This document shows, in pieces, positions 27,523 through 40,235 of a DNA stretch of 64,000 nt. The DNA is from Thalassobacillus pellis (lineage in GTDB: Bacteria > Bacillota > Bacilli > Bacillales > Halobacillaceae), in assembly GCF_016908295.1 (NCBI RefSeq), contig NZ_JAFBDO010000001.1, positions 186,001 through 250,000 on the forward strand, written 5' to 3'. How positions within the stretch are numbered: position 1 is the first letter of the stretch; each line of letters opens with the position of its first letter. A program made the position numbers and the translations under genes. The notes beneath the pieces are model-generated. The model made no database searches. It saw only the letters and a program-made list of their open reading frames with translations, and had not been told where the DNA came from.

Positions 27523-28494
27523 TCACCCCTCTTTCACTATGCTGTTGGATTCTGGCCAATATTCTTCAACTAACCCCAATAATTTAACGAGAAATTCATT
27601 GCGTTTTCTTTCAAGCTCAGCTATTTCCTGATCACCTGCGTAGCTCTCACAGCCTTCAATGACACGTTCCTTTAAATCTTCGGTCAATTCCGGAGCTTCA
27701 AGCTTTGTCCAAGGGAGTTTCAATGCAGGGCCAAATTGTTCGAGCATATGCCTCATCCCCTGTTCACCTCCAGCAAGATGGAAAGTTAAGAACGGCCCCA
27801 TCTGTGCCCATCTTAATCCAGCTCCATAGATAATGGCCTTATCTACTTCTTCTGTGGTGGCTATACCGTCATTGACAAGATGCAACGCTTCACGCCAAAG
27901 AGCTTCCATTAAACGGTCTGCCACATGACCGTCAATCTCTTTCTCTACTACTAGCGGCTTCATGGCAATCGACTCAAAGAACTGAGTTGCCTTTTCAATG
28001 GTAATTTTTTCTGTTGCCTTCCCCCCTACCACTTCAACAAGTGGTAGAAGATAAACTGGATTGAATGGGTGAGCTACAATGAATCTTTCTGGATAACGCA
28101 TACCATCCTGTAAGATGCTCGGCTTGATCCCGGAAGTACTTGACCCGATCATCGCTTCAGGTTTTGCATGATGGTCTATATCTTTAAGAACACTTTTTTT
28201 CAGTTCTTCTCGTTCCGGGACATTTTCCTGGATATAGCCACTTTCAGCGACTGCTTCCTCTAGTGTGCTGGCAAAGCAGAGGCGGTTTTGTGAAGCCCCA
28301 TCAGCAAGCCCGATCTTTTCTAATGATGGCCATGCTTGCTTGACAGCCTGACGCGTCCTGCTTTCTGCACCTTCTGCTGGATCAAACGCGATCACATCGT
28401 ATCCTTGGGCTAAAAACCTGGCAATCCAGCCATTTCCAATAACGCCTGTTCCGACCACTGAAACTTTATTTACTGTTTCTATTGTCTTAGCCAT
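27523..28494 (-). CDS. L-carnitine dehydrogenase
   Basis: A 323-residue NAD-dependent enzyme of the 3-hydroxyacyl-CoA dehydrogenase family that oxidises L-carnitine to 3-dehydrocarnitine. The Rossmann motif is VVGTGVIGNGWIARFLAQG (about 13-31), and SSTSGIKPS with HPFNPVYLLPLVEVVGG (about 130-170) carries the catalytic histidine of the family. The C-terminal helices follow with WAQMGPFLTFHLAGG. Members with this N terminus and these neighbours are carnitine dehydrogenases rather than fatty-acid enzymes. It starts directly after the stop of the cleavage enzyme. Confidence 0.88.
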   Translation of the reverse strand: MAKTIETVNKVSVVGTGVIGNGWIARFLAQGYDVIAFDPAEGAESRTRQAVKQAWPSLEKIGLADGASQNRLCFASTLEEAVAESGYIQENVPEREELKKSVLKDIDHHAKPEAMIGSSTSGIKPSILQDGMRYPERFIVAHPFNPVYLLPLVEVVGGKATEKITIEKATQFFESIAMKPLVVEKEIDGHVADRLMEALWREALHLVNDGIATTEEVDKAIIYGAGLRWAQMGPFLTFHLAGGEQGMRHMLEQFGPALKLPWTKLEAPELTEDLKERVIEGCESYAGDQEIAELERKRNEFLVKLLGLVEEYWPESNSIVKEG

Positions 28495-29388
28495 TTACTT
28501 TCCTCCCCCATCAGGGTTTCTCAAGCCGAATTGTTCACGGGCTTCCTGTGGACTCATCACTTCGATATCGTTGCCATGAAGCATATGAACTGCTTTATCT
28601 ACAAGCTGGTCATTACGGGCCATAACCCCTTTTTTCAGATAAATGTTATCCTCCAAGCCAACACGAACATTACCGCCAAGCATGGCAGATTGTGCTGCAA
28701 TTGGCATTTGCATCCGACCTATACCGAAGGCAGACCAATGGGCATTTTCAGGAAGGCGATTCTTCATATAGAGAATCGTTTCTGCATCAGCTTCCGCTCC
28801 CCATGGAATTCCCAGACAGAATTGAAACATTGGATTTCCATCTATAAGGCCTTCCTTGATCAGCTGATTAGCAAAACGGACATGACCAGTATCAAAGCAT
28901 TCTAATTCTGGCTTTACACCACTTTCCTGTATTAACTTCGCCTGGTCCCGCAGCCAGTCAGTCGGGCTAAGATAAACCATGTTTCCGAAATTGGTACTTC
29001 CGCAATCAAGGGTGCACATTTCCGGAAGCAGTTCACCAACAGGCTCATGCCGTTCATGAGGGGGTTGCATATCTGTGCCTGTTCCTCCAGCTGCCGGCGT
29101 ATTAAGGCTAGGTATAAAATCACCGCCGCCACCGGAAGTTATATTGATGATGATATCTGTTTCTGATTCGCGAATACGATCCACGATTTCACGGTAATGT
29201 TCGATGTCATGACTGATACCACCTGTTTTCGGGTCACGTGCATGGACATGAGCTACCGTAGCCCCGGCCTTGGCTGATTCAATAGCTGCTTCTGCGATTT
29301 CTTTTGGTGTCACTGGGACATGAGGGTTCTTTTCCGTTGTTTCTCCGGCACCAGTAACAGCTGACGTTAACAACACTTTCCTTTTCAT
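28495..29388 (-). CDS. BKACE family beta-keto acid cleavage enzyme, probable dehydrocarnitine cleavage
   Basis: A 297-residue TIM-barrel Zn enzyme (3-keto-5-aminohexanoate cleavage family). The zinc histidines are in VAHVHARDP near residue 48, and the glutamate region LECFDTGHV lies near 170. BKACE enzymes condense a beta-keto acid with acetyl-CoA and split it. With 3-dehydrocarnitine the products are betainyl-CoA and acetoacetate, which fits the dehydrogenase and thioesterase downstream. AAGGAGGAAAC precedes the ATG. It is the promoter-proximal gene of the operon, below two repeated operators. Confidence 0.87.
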   Translation of the reverse strand: MKRKVLLTSAVTGAGETTEKNPHVPVTPKEIAEAAIESAKAGATVAHVHARDPKTGGISHDIEHYREIVDRIRESETDIIINITSGGGGDFIPSLNTPAAGGTGTDMQPPHERHEPVGELLPEMCTLDCGSTNFGNMVYLSPTDWLRDQAKLIQESGVKPELECFDTGHVRFANQLIKEGLIDGNPMFQFCLGIPWGAEADAETILYMKNRLPENAHWSAFGIGRMQMPIAAQSAMLGGNVRVGLEDNIYLKKGVMARNDQLVDKAVHMLHGNDIEVMSPQEAREQFGLRNPDGGGK

Positions 29389-29425
29389 AGATGTTTCCTC
29401 CTTATATATATCTAGTCTTTATTTT

Positions 29426-29480
29426 ACTGTACCATCCAGACGGTTTTTATCACAATACAAACTGTACCATCCAGACGGTT
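29426..29480. promoter_or_regulatory. two copies of a TetR-type operator before the carnitine operon
   Basis: The 20-mer ACTGTACCATCCAGACGGTT occurs identically at 29426-29445 and 29461-29480, 35 bp apart. Its core ACCATCCAGACGGT is an imperfect palindrome. A related site (30238-30257, with GGACGGTTTT) lies ahead of the tetR gene. Placement just upstream of the first gene suggests repression by the neighbouring TetR protein. Confidence 0.78.
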
Positions 29481-29586
29481 ACTAAATCAAGGGGGGAGAC
29501 TGAAATATCGCTTTTTCGTTCCTACGTCAGATGGAATAACCTTTTATATGACAAGGAAGAAAGCAGCGAAAATTTTTAAGTCCATC

Positions 29587-29614
29587 AAAAAAACCCCATC
29601 CGTAATGGATGAAG
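29587..29614 (-). terminator. tetR terminator
   Basis: Leftward CTTCATCC-ATTAC-GGATGGGG (two G-U pairs) followed by seven T. Confidence 0.85.
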
Positions 29615-29619
29615 TTTAA

Positions 29620-30156
29620 TTATTCTTCCGTCCAGGCCATCAAGGTCCGGTAGACTTCCTCTTTTTTTTCCTTTTCAATTTGGTAAATGTCGAATAATTC
29701 CGATAACCACATCCCATCAATGGCTAAACGGATAATGGTGGCTTTGACTGGATCTAATCCATCGTTTTCGATGTTATGCTGCCACTGCTTATAAGCTTCT
29801 CGAATCGGTTCCAGTAAATCAGAATTCACCGCTTTAGCTGCAAGTAATCCGGCATTCATGTCTTTATTCTGATAGCTTTGATTAAACGTTACGTCTAAAA
29901 AGGAGCGGGTCCACTTTCCTTTTTCCTCTGCATCCTCTTTCGCATTCTTACTTATTTTCTCACGATAATTACCAGCTAGATGTTCTACCATCCCCTGTAC
30001 CAATGCTTCTTTAGAAGGAAAATGGTAAAGTAAGCCACCTTTGCTTATTCCCGCTTCCTCAGCAACAGCTTCTAAAGTTAAATTAAAAATACCTCTGTCC
30101 GTAACAATTTTGGATGCGGCTTCCAATATATCTAACTTACGAGAATTTCTACCCAT
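29620..30156 (-). CDS. TetR family regulator, probable carnitine operon repressor
   Basis: A 178-residue TetR protein. The N-terminal helix-turn-helix reads ILEAASKIVTDRGIFNLTLEAVAEEAGISKGGLLYHFPSKE in its usual form, ending near residue 50. The C-terminal ligand domain is all helical with WTRSFLDVTF and AIDGMWLSELFDI; the ligand is unknown. It lies upstream of and parallel to the carnitine operon, separated by its own terminator. The repeated operators next to that operon and a similar sequence before its own start suggest that it controls both. The inducer could be carnitine, dehydrocarnitine or a CoA ester. Confidence 0.87.
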   Translation of the reverse strand: MGRNSRKLDILEAASKIVTDRGIFNLTLEAVAEEAGISKGGLLYHFPSKEALVQGMVEHLAGNYREKISKNAKEDAEEKGKWTRSFLDVTFNQSYQNKDMNAGLLAAKAVNSDLLEPIREAYKQWQHNIENDGLDPVKATIIRLAIDGMWLSELFDIYQIEKEKKEEVYRTLMAWTEE

Positions 30157-30237
30157 GTTAATCCCCTTTATTTATTTTTGTAAAAAGTATATTAATAAAA
30201 CAAAACCTTATTAGTAGAACAAAGGTTGGATTTATGC

Positions 30238-30257
30238 CTATTACTATACTATTTGGA
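30238..30257. promoter_or_regulatory. possible third TetR operator upstream of tetR
   Basis: ACTATACTATTTGGACGGTT aligns with the two carnitine-operon operators, sharing TAC-AT and GACGGTTTT around transitions in the middle. It lies 82 bp before the tetR start, which suits autoregulation. Confidence 0.45.
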
Positions 30258-30409
30258 CGGTTTTGTTTCAAGATTGGAACAGTTAATTCGAAAAATTTGT
30301 AAAAAATCCTCGATAATTGTAATACGATTTTTACAGGTATTTTAAAGACATTGTCGAAAACAAAAATATAAGTGATGGTCCCGATACTCACAATTACTAC
30401 AGAAGGAAG

Positions 30410-30907
30410 GTGAATGCTATTTTCAAGAATAGTTTATTGAACTTAATTCCAAATAAAGAGCAAAATGTTTGTGAGAAGAAGCTTTCCAAGGTTATGAAAC
30501 GCCTTAATATTGAAGATTTCGATTTCAACTGGGACCGCAGCAGCTGCTATATTGAATTTAAATTTCAGGAGCAGGCCTACAAGCTAGAGCATTCTATTGA
30601 AAAGGCCAGAAAAAGAGGAATACTGTTAAAAAATGGAATGGATTGTTTAATTGCGTTGACACAATCTCTTGAAGATTTATGCGTTATTATTGATAGAGGT
30701 ACTTATGATTTCGAGACATGGATTTCTGGCATGAAAGTGATGCCTGCCGACCAAAATGTCCCTGAATATGAGGAAGAATTGCAACTGGAATATGAGTCTC
30801 TTGGTGAGCAGGATTATATCGACTATGATAAAGATGAGCAGTTTATCCCTTTCACTTCGAGAAAAATGGATCGAAACAGAGTTATTCAGCGCACATACAG
30901 TAAATAA
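30410..30907 (+). CDS. protein of unknown function, 165 residues
   Basis: Soluble protein without signal or membrane segment. The central part (about 35-115) looks folded and conserved: an aromatic strand (SSCYIEFKFQEQAYKLEHSIEKARKRG) then LLKNGMDCLIALTQSLEDLCVIIDRGTYDFETWISGM. I have an impression of similar blocks in Bacillus and phage-related unknowns but cannot name the family. The rest is acidic (EEELQLEYES) and then basic. The GTG start overlaps closely with GAAGGAAGG, so the true start is unsure. It stands alone: a long gap before it and a perfect terminator after it. Confidence 0.7.
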   Translation: MNAIFKNSLLNLIPNKEQNVCEKKLSKVMKRLNIEDFDFNWDRSSCYIEFKFQEQAYKLEHSIEKARKRGILLKNGMDCLIALTQSLEDLCVIIDRGTYDFETWISGMKVMPADQNVPEYEEELQLEYESLGEQDYIDYDKDEQFIPFTSRKMDRNRVIQRTYSK

Positions 30908-30909
30908 AG

Positions 30910-30962
30910 AAAAGTGCTGTCTTCCTGGTCTTTGATAGACTAAAAGAAGACAGCACTTTTTG
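30910..30962 (+). terminator. terminator of the unknown gene at 30.4 kb
   Basis: AAAAGTGCTGTCTTC (30910-30924) and GAAGACAGCACTTTT (30946-30960) pair perfectly; T run follows. Confidence 0.92.
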
Positions 30963-31029
30963 CTTTTCAACTCCACATGTTCAGTTCCCTGTCATCATGA
31001 GCTATTAGAGGTGTTTTCCTCTTTTTTCA

Positions 31030-31200
31030 TCAGAATCTCCATCCTAAAAAAATATAGCCGATGACTCCAATAAACGCCGCAGCCAGGCCTATCACAAAAA
31101 TCACTTTGTTACGCTTGGCAGGGCTGTCTCGATTTCGTTTCGATATTATACTTATCACAGCAATGATAGCGGCTAAAACACCAATCCAAAACCCATCCAT
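31030..31200 (-). CDS. small membrane protein, 56 residues
   Basis: Two membrane helices (FWIGVLAAIIAVISII and VIFVIGLAAAFIGVIGYIFL) separated by the very basic loop SKRNRDSPAKRNK. The ATG at 31200 is seven bases after AGGAGG; another ATG four bases earlier gives an unrelated 33-codon frame. No named family is recognised. It is shorter than usual gene-finding limits, and lies downstream of the eno terminator on the same strand as eno. Helix spacing and the positive-inside loop make it look real. Confidence 0.62.
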   Translation of the reverse strand: MDGFWIGVLAAIIAVISIISKRNRDSPAKRNKVIFVIGLAAAFIGVIGYIFLGWRF

Positions 31201-31237
31201 CCATAATCCTCCTAATCTGTAATTACTACCAGCATAT

Positions 31238-31272
31238 AAAAAGAATGCCGGTATGCTTCCGGCATTCTTTTT
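31238..31272 (-). terminator. terminator of the glycolytic operon
   Basis: AAAAAGAATGCCGG and CCGGCATTCTTTTT pair perfectly around a seven-base loop, just past the eno stop. Confidence 0.94.
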
Positions 31273-31279
31273 AGGCTTG

Positions 31280-36083
<4,804 letters not shown>

Positions 36084-36169
36084 GGTCAGGACCTCCTTTT
36101 GATTGACTTTCCCTTTTATATACTTCCTTGCTTTAGGTATATATCCTTCTCCTATTTTCACGAAGGTCA

Positions 36170-36259
36170 GAAAAACTTGGCTTGTCGCTAAGTCCTTATG
36201 GCGAAAGCCTTAGTTTTACTTATACTTTAATCCTTTAAAAAAGGTAACTTACTTAAAGT
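36170..36259 (-). repeat. dispersed repeat, copy A (gap-pgk intergenic)
   Basis: About 85 bp related to a second copy at 38858-38939, about 77% identical over the first 47 bases, most differences being transitions. It ends on the leftward strand in CTTAGC-GACAA-GCCAAG followed by TTTTTC, which can act as a weak terminator. Other parts could form CCTTT-AAAGG and GGC-TTTC-GCC hairpins. Confidence 0.6.
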
Positions 36260-36266
36260 ACAAGGA

Positions 36267-36296
36267 AAAGGAGGAGGATTACGGACCTCCCCCTTT
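36267..36296 (-). terminator. hairpin after gap, probable partial terminator
   Basis: AAAGGGGGAGG and CCTCCTCCTTT (leftward strand, one G-U) around an eight-base loop, then TCCTTG. The T run is poor. In B. subtilis gapA transcripts exceed those of the genes downstream; such a hairpin would give the same effect. Confidence 0.7.
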
Positions 36297-36329
36297 GGTT
36301 TGTTACTTATGAGCAGACCCTAATCTGTA

Positions 36330-37337
36330 TTAAAGTCCTTTTTCTTTAAGAAATGCAGCCAAATCTACACAACGGCTGGAATAACCAAATTCGTTATCGT
36401 ACCAGGAAACAACTTTCACCATGTTGTCTTCCAATACCATAGTAGAAATAGCGTCAATTACAGAAGAGTTGGTATTACCATTATAGTCGCGGGAAACAAG
36501 CGGCTCTTCACTGTAACCAAGGATGCCTTTAAGCTCTCCTTCAGCAGCTTCTTTCAATGCAGCATTCACATCTTCTGCTGTAACGTTCTGATCTAACTCC
36601 GCAACAAGGTCCACAAGTGAAACGTTTGGAGTCGGTACACGCATTGCCATACCGTTCAATTTACCATTAAGATCAGGAAGAACTTTTCCTACCACTTTAG
36701 CTGCACCTGTAGTTGTCGGGATGATGTTTTGAGCTGCTGCACGGGCACGGCGGTAATCTTTATGAGGCAAATCAAGGATTTGCTGGTCATTCGTGTAAGA
36801 GTGAACAGTTGTCATCAAGCCGCGCTTCAAGCCGAACTTGTCGTTAAGCACTTTAGCAAATGGTGCAAGGCAGTTCGTTGTGCAAGAAGCGTTTGAAATT
36901 ACATGATGACTGGATGGATCATAATCTTGTTCATTTACACCCATCACTACTGTAAGATCTTCTTCTTTTGCTGGAGCGGAAATGATTACTTTCTTAGCTC
37001 CTGCATCCATATGCTTCTTCGCATCAGCACGGTTAGTGAAGCGGCCAGTTGATTCGATGACTACCTCAACACCAAGGTCTCCCCAACCAAGCTGAGCTGG
37101 ATCTTTTTCAGAAAGTACTTGAATCTCTTTGCCACCAACGACAAGATTCGTGCCGTTGACAGTAACTTTTTCTTCTAGTTCCCCATGAACGGTGTCATAT
37201 TGTAATAGATGCGCCAGCATGTTAGCATCTGTCAAGTCATTTACTGCTACAACTTCCACATCGTCATTCTGAAGGGAAGCGCGGAAAACGTTACGTCCGA
37301 TACGTCCAAAACCATTAATACCAACTTTTACTGTCAT
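36330..37337 (-). CDS. gap: glyceraldehyde-3-phosphate dehydrogenase, NAD-dependent
   Basis: A 335-residue homotetramer catalysing the phosphorylating oxidation of glyceraldehyde 3-phosphate. N-terminal VGINGFGRIGRNVFR binds NAD; the catalytic cysteine is C152 in SNASCTTNC with its histidine in TTVHSYTNDQ. The VNDLTDANMLAHLLQYD stretch is that of the glycolytic NAD enzyme (GapA), not the gluconeogenic GapB. GGAGGAA precedes the ATG. It follows cggR by 36 bases. Confidence 0.97.
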   Translation of the reverse strand: MTVKVGINGFGRIGRNVFRASLQNDDVEVVAVNDLTDANMLAHLLQYDTVHGELEEKVTVNGTNLVVGGKEIQVLSEKDPAQLGWGDLGVEVVIESTGRFTNRADAKKHMDAGAKKVIISAPAKEEDLTVVMGVNEQDYDPSSHHVISNASCTTNCLAPFAKVLNDKFGLKRGLMTTVHSYTNDQQILDLPHKDYRRARAAAQNIIPTTTGAAKVVGKVLPDLNGKLNGMAMRVPTPNVSLVDLVAELDQNVTAEDVNAALKEAAEGELKGILGYSEEPLVSRDYNGNTNSSVIDAISTMVLEDNMVKVVSWYDNEFGYSSRCVDLAAFLKEKGL

Positions 37338-37373
37338 ACTGAAATTCCTCCTTGAATTTAATTGTTACTTTAT

Positions 37374-38402
37374 TTAAAGGGACGAATCCCTTAAAAGCTT
37401 TTGTGCTGCACCTTCATCGGTGACAAGAACATTGCTCTTACCTGGCTTGAAGTAAGACGCTATGGCATCTGCCTTGGATTCTCCGCCGGCGACGGCAATC
37501 ACATGCTGAGAAACGGAAAGATCTTCAAGCTGCAGACCTACTGTCCTGACTTTGTGGACGATTTCACCTTTTTGATTAAAGTAATAACCGAAGGCTTCTC
37601 CGACAGCCTGGCCTTGCTTGATTTTCTCCATTTGCTCTGGTGGAGTCTTTCTTCTCTCGGCCATCGTAACAGCATTGCCTATTCCATGAATGACCGTATC
37701 CGCATTCTTGATCAGGTCAAGCACTTCTTTGACAGATGGCTCTTCCGTAATGGTAGAATAAGATTCCTCGCTGATGGGATCAGGCACATATAATAGCCGG
37801 TAATCCCCTCTCGCTTTCTTAGCCATCTCTGCACAAATGGTGTTTGCCTGGTTTTCCACTCTTTCCCCCAGTCCTCCCCGTGCAGGGACAAACAAGAAAC
37901 TCGGGGCATTTTTGAATGGAGTCATCATTTCGGCAACAGCTGCCATCGTAGAACCTCCCGTAATCGCTACCGTCTGTTCTGCCGTCAATTTGTTCTTCAG
38001 GTAAGACACACAAGCTTTTCCCAATTCCTGTTTTACCCATGGCAGTTCATCACTGTCCCCGGGAACTACAACAACATGGTCTAAATGTAATTTTTCCCTT
38101 AACCTGTTTTCTAAAACGTCTATACCTGAAACGTCTTTGATAAAATCGGCAAGCTGCTCCAAAATTCCCTTCCCTTCATAGGTCAAATGCATCCCCTTTA
38201 AAGTGACCTCGATGAAACCTTGCTGGTTCAAGAAGTCTACCTCGCTTCGTACCGTCCGCTCTGCGATTGCCATGTTATCTGCCAGGCTTCTTCGACCGAC
38301 AGGTTCCATCAGCTGTATGAAATGCAGAATCTGATACCTGCGCTGCATAATTTCGAGAAGATCAGGGAAAAGTTTCTTTTGTAGATCAATTAAAGCCCTC
38401 AT
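37374..38402 (-). CDS. cggR: central glycolytic genes regulator CggR
   Basis: A 342-residue SorC-family repressor of its own operon. The N-terminal DNA-binding domain (about 20-75) has VGRRSLADNMAIAERTVRSEVDFLNQQGFI. The sugar-phosphate domain (about 90-342) has VVPGDSD, ITGGSTMAAVAEMM and AVAGGESKADAI; fructose-1,6-bisphosphate is the known inducer. GAAGGAGC precedes the ATG. Its operator is recognisable 36-71 bases upstream of the start codon. Confidence 0.96.
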   Translation of the reverse strand: MRALIDLQKKLFPDLLEIMQRRYQILHFIQLMEPVGRRSLADNMAIAERTVRSEVDFLNQQGFIEVTLKGMHLTYEGKGILEQLADFIKDVSGIDVLENRLREKLHLDHVVVVPGDSDELPWVKQELGKACVSYLKNKLTAEQTVAITGGSTMAAVAEMMTPFKNAPSFLFVPARGGLGERVENQANTICAEMAKKARGDYRLLYVPDPISEESYSTITEEPSVKEVLDLIKNADTVIHGIGNAVTMAERRKTPPEQMEKIKQGQAVGEAFGYYFNQKGEIVHKVRTVGLQLEDLSVSQHVIAVAGGESKADAIASYFKPGKSNVLVTDEGAAQKLLRDSSL

Positions 38403-38437
38403 GGAAAAGCTCCTTCAATTTCTAATCTTCCTAACCG

Positions 38438-38473
38438 GGATGTTTTTGTCCCGACCAGTCATAATATGTCCCA
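38438..38473 (-). promoter_or_regulatory. CggR operator
   Basis: Leftward strand: TGGGAC, six bases, TGAC, four bases, CGGGAC, six bases, ATCC. This reproduces the tandem CGGGAC-N6-TGTC-N4 pattern of the B. subtilis CggR operator with exact spacing and few mismatches. It lies just before cggR, as expected for autoregulation of the glycolytic operon. Confidence 0.88.
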
Positions 38474-38552
38474 CGTAGAGCAAAAAAATATTTCTTTCAG
38501 TTTTCATACTACCAGTACCATCTTATAGTCGCAAGCAGAAACAAATAGAAAG

Positions 38553-38786
38553 TTATTGTAAGCGTTTTTTCAAAGAAAACAAATCTATCTGCTCGCAATT
38601 CAGCTCTTCTCCTTCTATAACTACCACTGGAATTTCAATTTGATAACGCTCCAGTAATTCGTCATCCTGATAGATATCCTTCTCTATAATTGTAAAATCA
38701 TGCTCATATTTCAATATTTCCAATAATTCTTTTGCTTCATCACACAAACAGCAGTTTTCCTTTGTATAAAGTATGACTTTCTTCAT
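38553..38786 (-). CDS. glutaredoxin-like thioredoxin-fold protein
   Basis: A 77-residue protein of the glutaredoxin-like (DUF836) family. It starts VILYTKENCCLCDEAKELLE, with a CxxC-type pair at residues 12 and 15 (CCLC), and has the cis-proline region IEIPVVVIEGEEL. Such proteins are thought to be small thiol oxidoreductases; partners are unknown. It lies directly upstream of cggR on the same strand, 80 bases before the CggR operator. Confidence 0.85.
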   Translation of the reverse strand: MKKVILYTKENCCLCDEAKELLEILKYEHDFTIIEKDIYQDDELLERYQIEIPVVVIEGEELNCEQIDLFSLKKRLQ

Positions 38787-38857
38787 GACCTTCCCTCCGA
38801 CTCTTAATTCTATTCCATTTTACCATAGCCTGTTCCATCAGTCTTTTATGACATCTG

Positions 38858-38939
38858 AGTAATTTGGCCTGTCGCCAAGCGCCTATCGCGAAAACCCTGG
38901 TTATCCTTATCCTTTAACAAAGTTAACCTTTCTCAAAGC
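38858..38939 (-). repeat. dispersed repeat, copy B
   Basis: Relative of the element in the gap-pgk gap, in the same orientation. TTGGC-CTGTC-GCCAA is fully paired here, where copy A has a G-U, so the difference keeps the stem. It lacks a 7-base block present in copy A and a T run. Confidence 0.6.
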
Positions 38940-38941
38940 AA

Positions 38942-38965
38942 AAAAAAGACGCTAAGATGCGCGTC
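38942..38965 (-). terminator. terminator of the 77-codon hypothetical gene
   Basis: Leftward GACGC-loop-GCGTC followed by eight or more T. It overlaps the stop codon of the gene it ends. Confidence 0.8.
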
Positions 38966-39185
38966 CTTCTTTTTTGTCGTAAAAGCCTAGGTTTATTTTC
39001 TGTTCTTTTGTTTTTAAAAATCGTGTAAGCTCTTCGCCGGCACGTTCTGCGGTGTTTCGTTTCAAGGAATCATAGTTGAAAGACAATCGGGAGCGAGAAG
39101 CCATATCATAGACATGTATTCGCCTGTCTTCTGAGATTCGTTCTGTATACAAGATTTTATAGCGAATTATTTTCGTCGTAAACAC
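38952..39185 (-). CDS. small hypothetical protein
   Basis: A 77-residue, basic, soluble protein starting FTTKIIRYKILYTERISEDRRIHVYDMASRSRL and ending KTKEQKINLGFYDKKEG. No family is recognised; the strand-rich N terminus could be a small DNA- or RNA-binding fold, but that is a guess. The GTG start is poorly supported because GGGG is almost adjacent to it. A dedicated terminator overlapping its stop codon argues that the frame is real. Confidence 0.5.
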   Translation of the reverse strand: MFTTKIIRYKILYTERISEDRRIHVYDMASRSRLSFNYDSLKRNTAERAGEELTRFLKTKEQKINLGFYDKKEGRAS

Positions 39186-39357
39186 CCCATTTATAAGTGG
39201 TACTCGACAAGATTTTCTCTCTATTATAGAATAACATGTTTTGGTAGTAATAAAAACATTCGTTCGATTACGTTTCCATTACAGCCTCATGTCTTGTATA
39301 ACACAGGTTTCATCAATAGGGAGAAAGCCCTCTTTTAAATAATCCTCCGGTTAAGGC

Positions 39358-39384
39358 TAAAATCAATGCTTATTGTGTCGATAT
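39358..39384 (+). promoter_or_regulatory. sigma-D (flagellar) promoter of motAB
   Basis: TAAA, 15 bases, GTCGATAT: one mismatch to the B. subtilis sigma-D consensus TAAA-N15-GCCGATAT. It lies 60 bases before motA, which is controlled by sigma-D in B. subtilis. Confidence 0.85.
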
Positions 39385-39443
39385 AACGAGTATTAAAACC
39401 TCACACATTTACTAACTTCGGCATGAAAGTATAGGTGATTTAA

Positions 39444-40235
39444 TTGGATAAGTCGTCATTAATTGGAGTAATACTTGGATTGATTGCAGTATTTGTCGGG
39501 ATGATATTAAAAGGGGTAAGCCTTTCAGCACTTATCAATCCGGCAGCTATTTTGATTATCCTTCTGGGGACAGTTGCCGCTGTGACAATCGCATTTCCTT
39601 CCAGTGAATTGAAACGGATTCCACAATTGTTCGGAATCCTGTTTAAAGAAAAAGACACACTGACCATTGAAGAATTGATACCGATGTTTTCTAACTGGGC
39701 CACTATCGCACGAAAGGAAGGTCTGCTTGCTTTGGAAGCTCAGCTTCATGAGATTGAGGATGATTTTTTAAGGAATGGTATCGGCATGGCTGTCGATGGA
39801 CAAGTAGCTGAATTTATCCGTGACGTAATGACCGAGGACATCGAAGCGATGGAAGAAAGACATTCAGCCGGTGCATCGATTTTCACTCAGGCAGGGACAT
39901 ACGCTCCTACCTTGGGAGTACTGGGAGCAGTAGTAGGATTGATAGCAGCACTGAGCCATATGGACAACACAGAAGAGTTAGGGGTAGCCATCTCAGCAGC
40001 ATTCGTCGCTACCTTTTTAGGAATTTTCACAGGTTATGTACTGTGGCATCCATTTGCAAATAAGTTGAAGCGGAAATCCCGTCAGGAGGTAAAAGTGAAA
40101 GAAGTGATTATTGAAGGTGTTCTTTCTGTACTTCAAGGGGAGTCTCCTCGGGCTATTGAGCAAAAGCTATCTACCTATTTGACCAACAAAGATCGGCAAA
40201 GAATCATAAGTGAGGGTGAGCTGACGGATGTCTAG
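39444..40235 (+). CDS. motA: flagellar stator protein MotA
   Basis: A 263-residue stator subunit with four membrane helices (about 5-25, 32-50, 150-170, 183-203) and a large cytoplasmic loop that contacts FliG. The segment TQAGTYAPTLGVLGAVVGLIAAL with its conserved prolines is typical. The TTG start is eight bases after TAGGTGAT. It overlaps motB by eight bases. Its partner resembles the H+-type MotB, so MotA rather than MotP is chosen. Confidence 0.92.
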   Translation: MDKSSLIGVILGLIAVFVGMILKGVSLSALINPAAILIILLGTVAAVTIAFPSSELKRIPQLFGILFKEKDTLTIEELIPMFSNWATIARKEGLLALEAQLHEIEDDFLRNGIGMAVDGQVAEFIRDVMTEDIEAMEERHSAGASIFTQAGTYAPTLGVLGAVVGLIAALSHMDNTEELGVAISAAFVATFLGIFTGYVLWHPFANKLKRKSRQEVKVKEVIIEGVLSVLQGESPRAIEQKLSTYLTNKDRQRIISEGELTDV

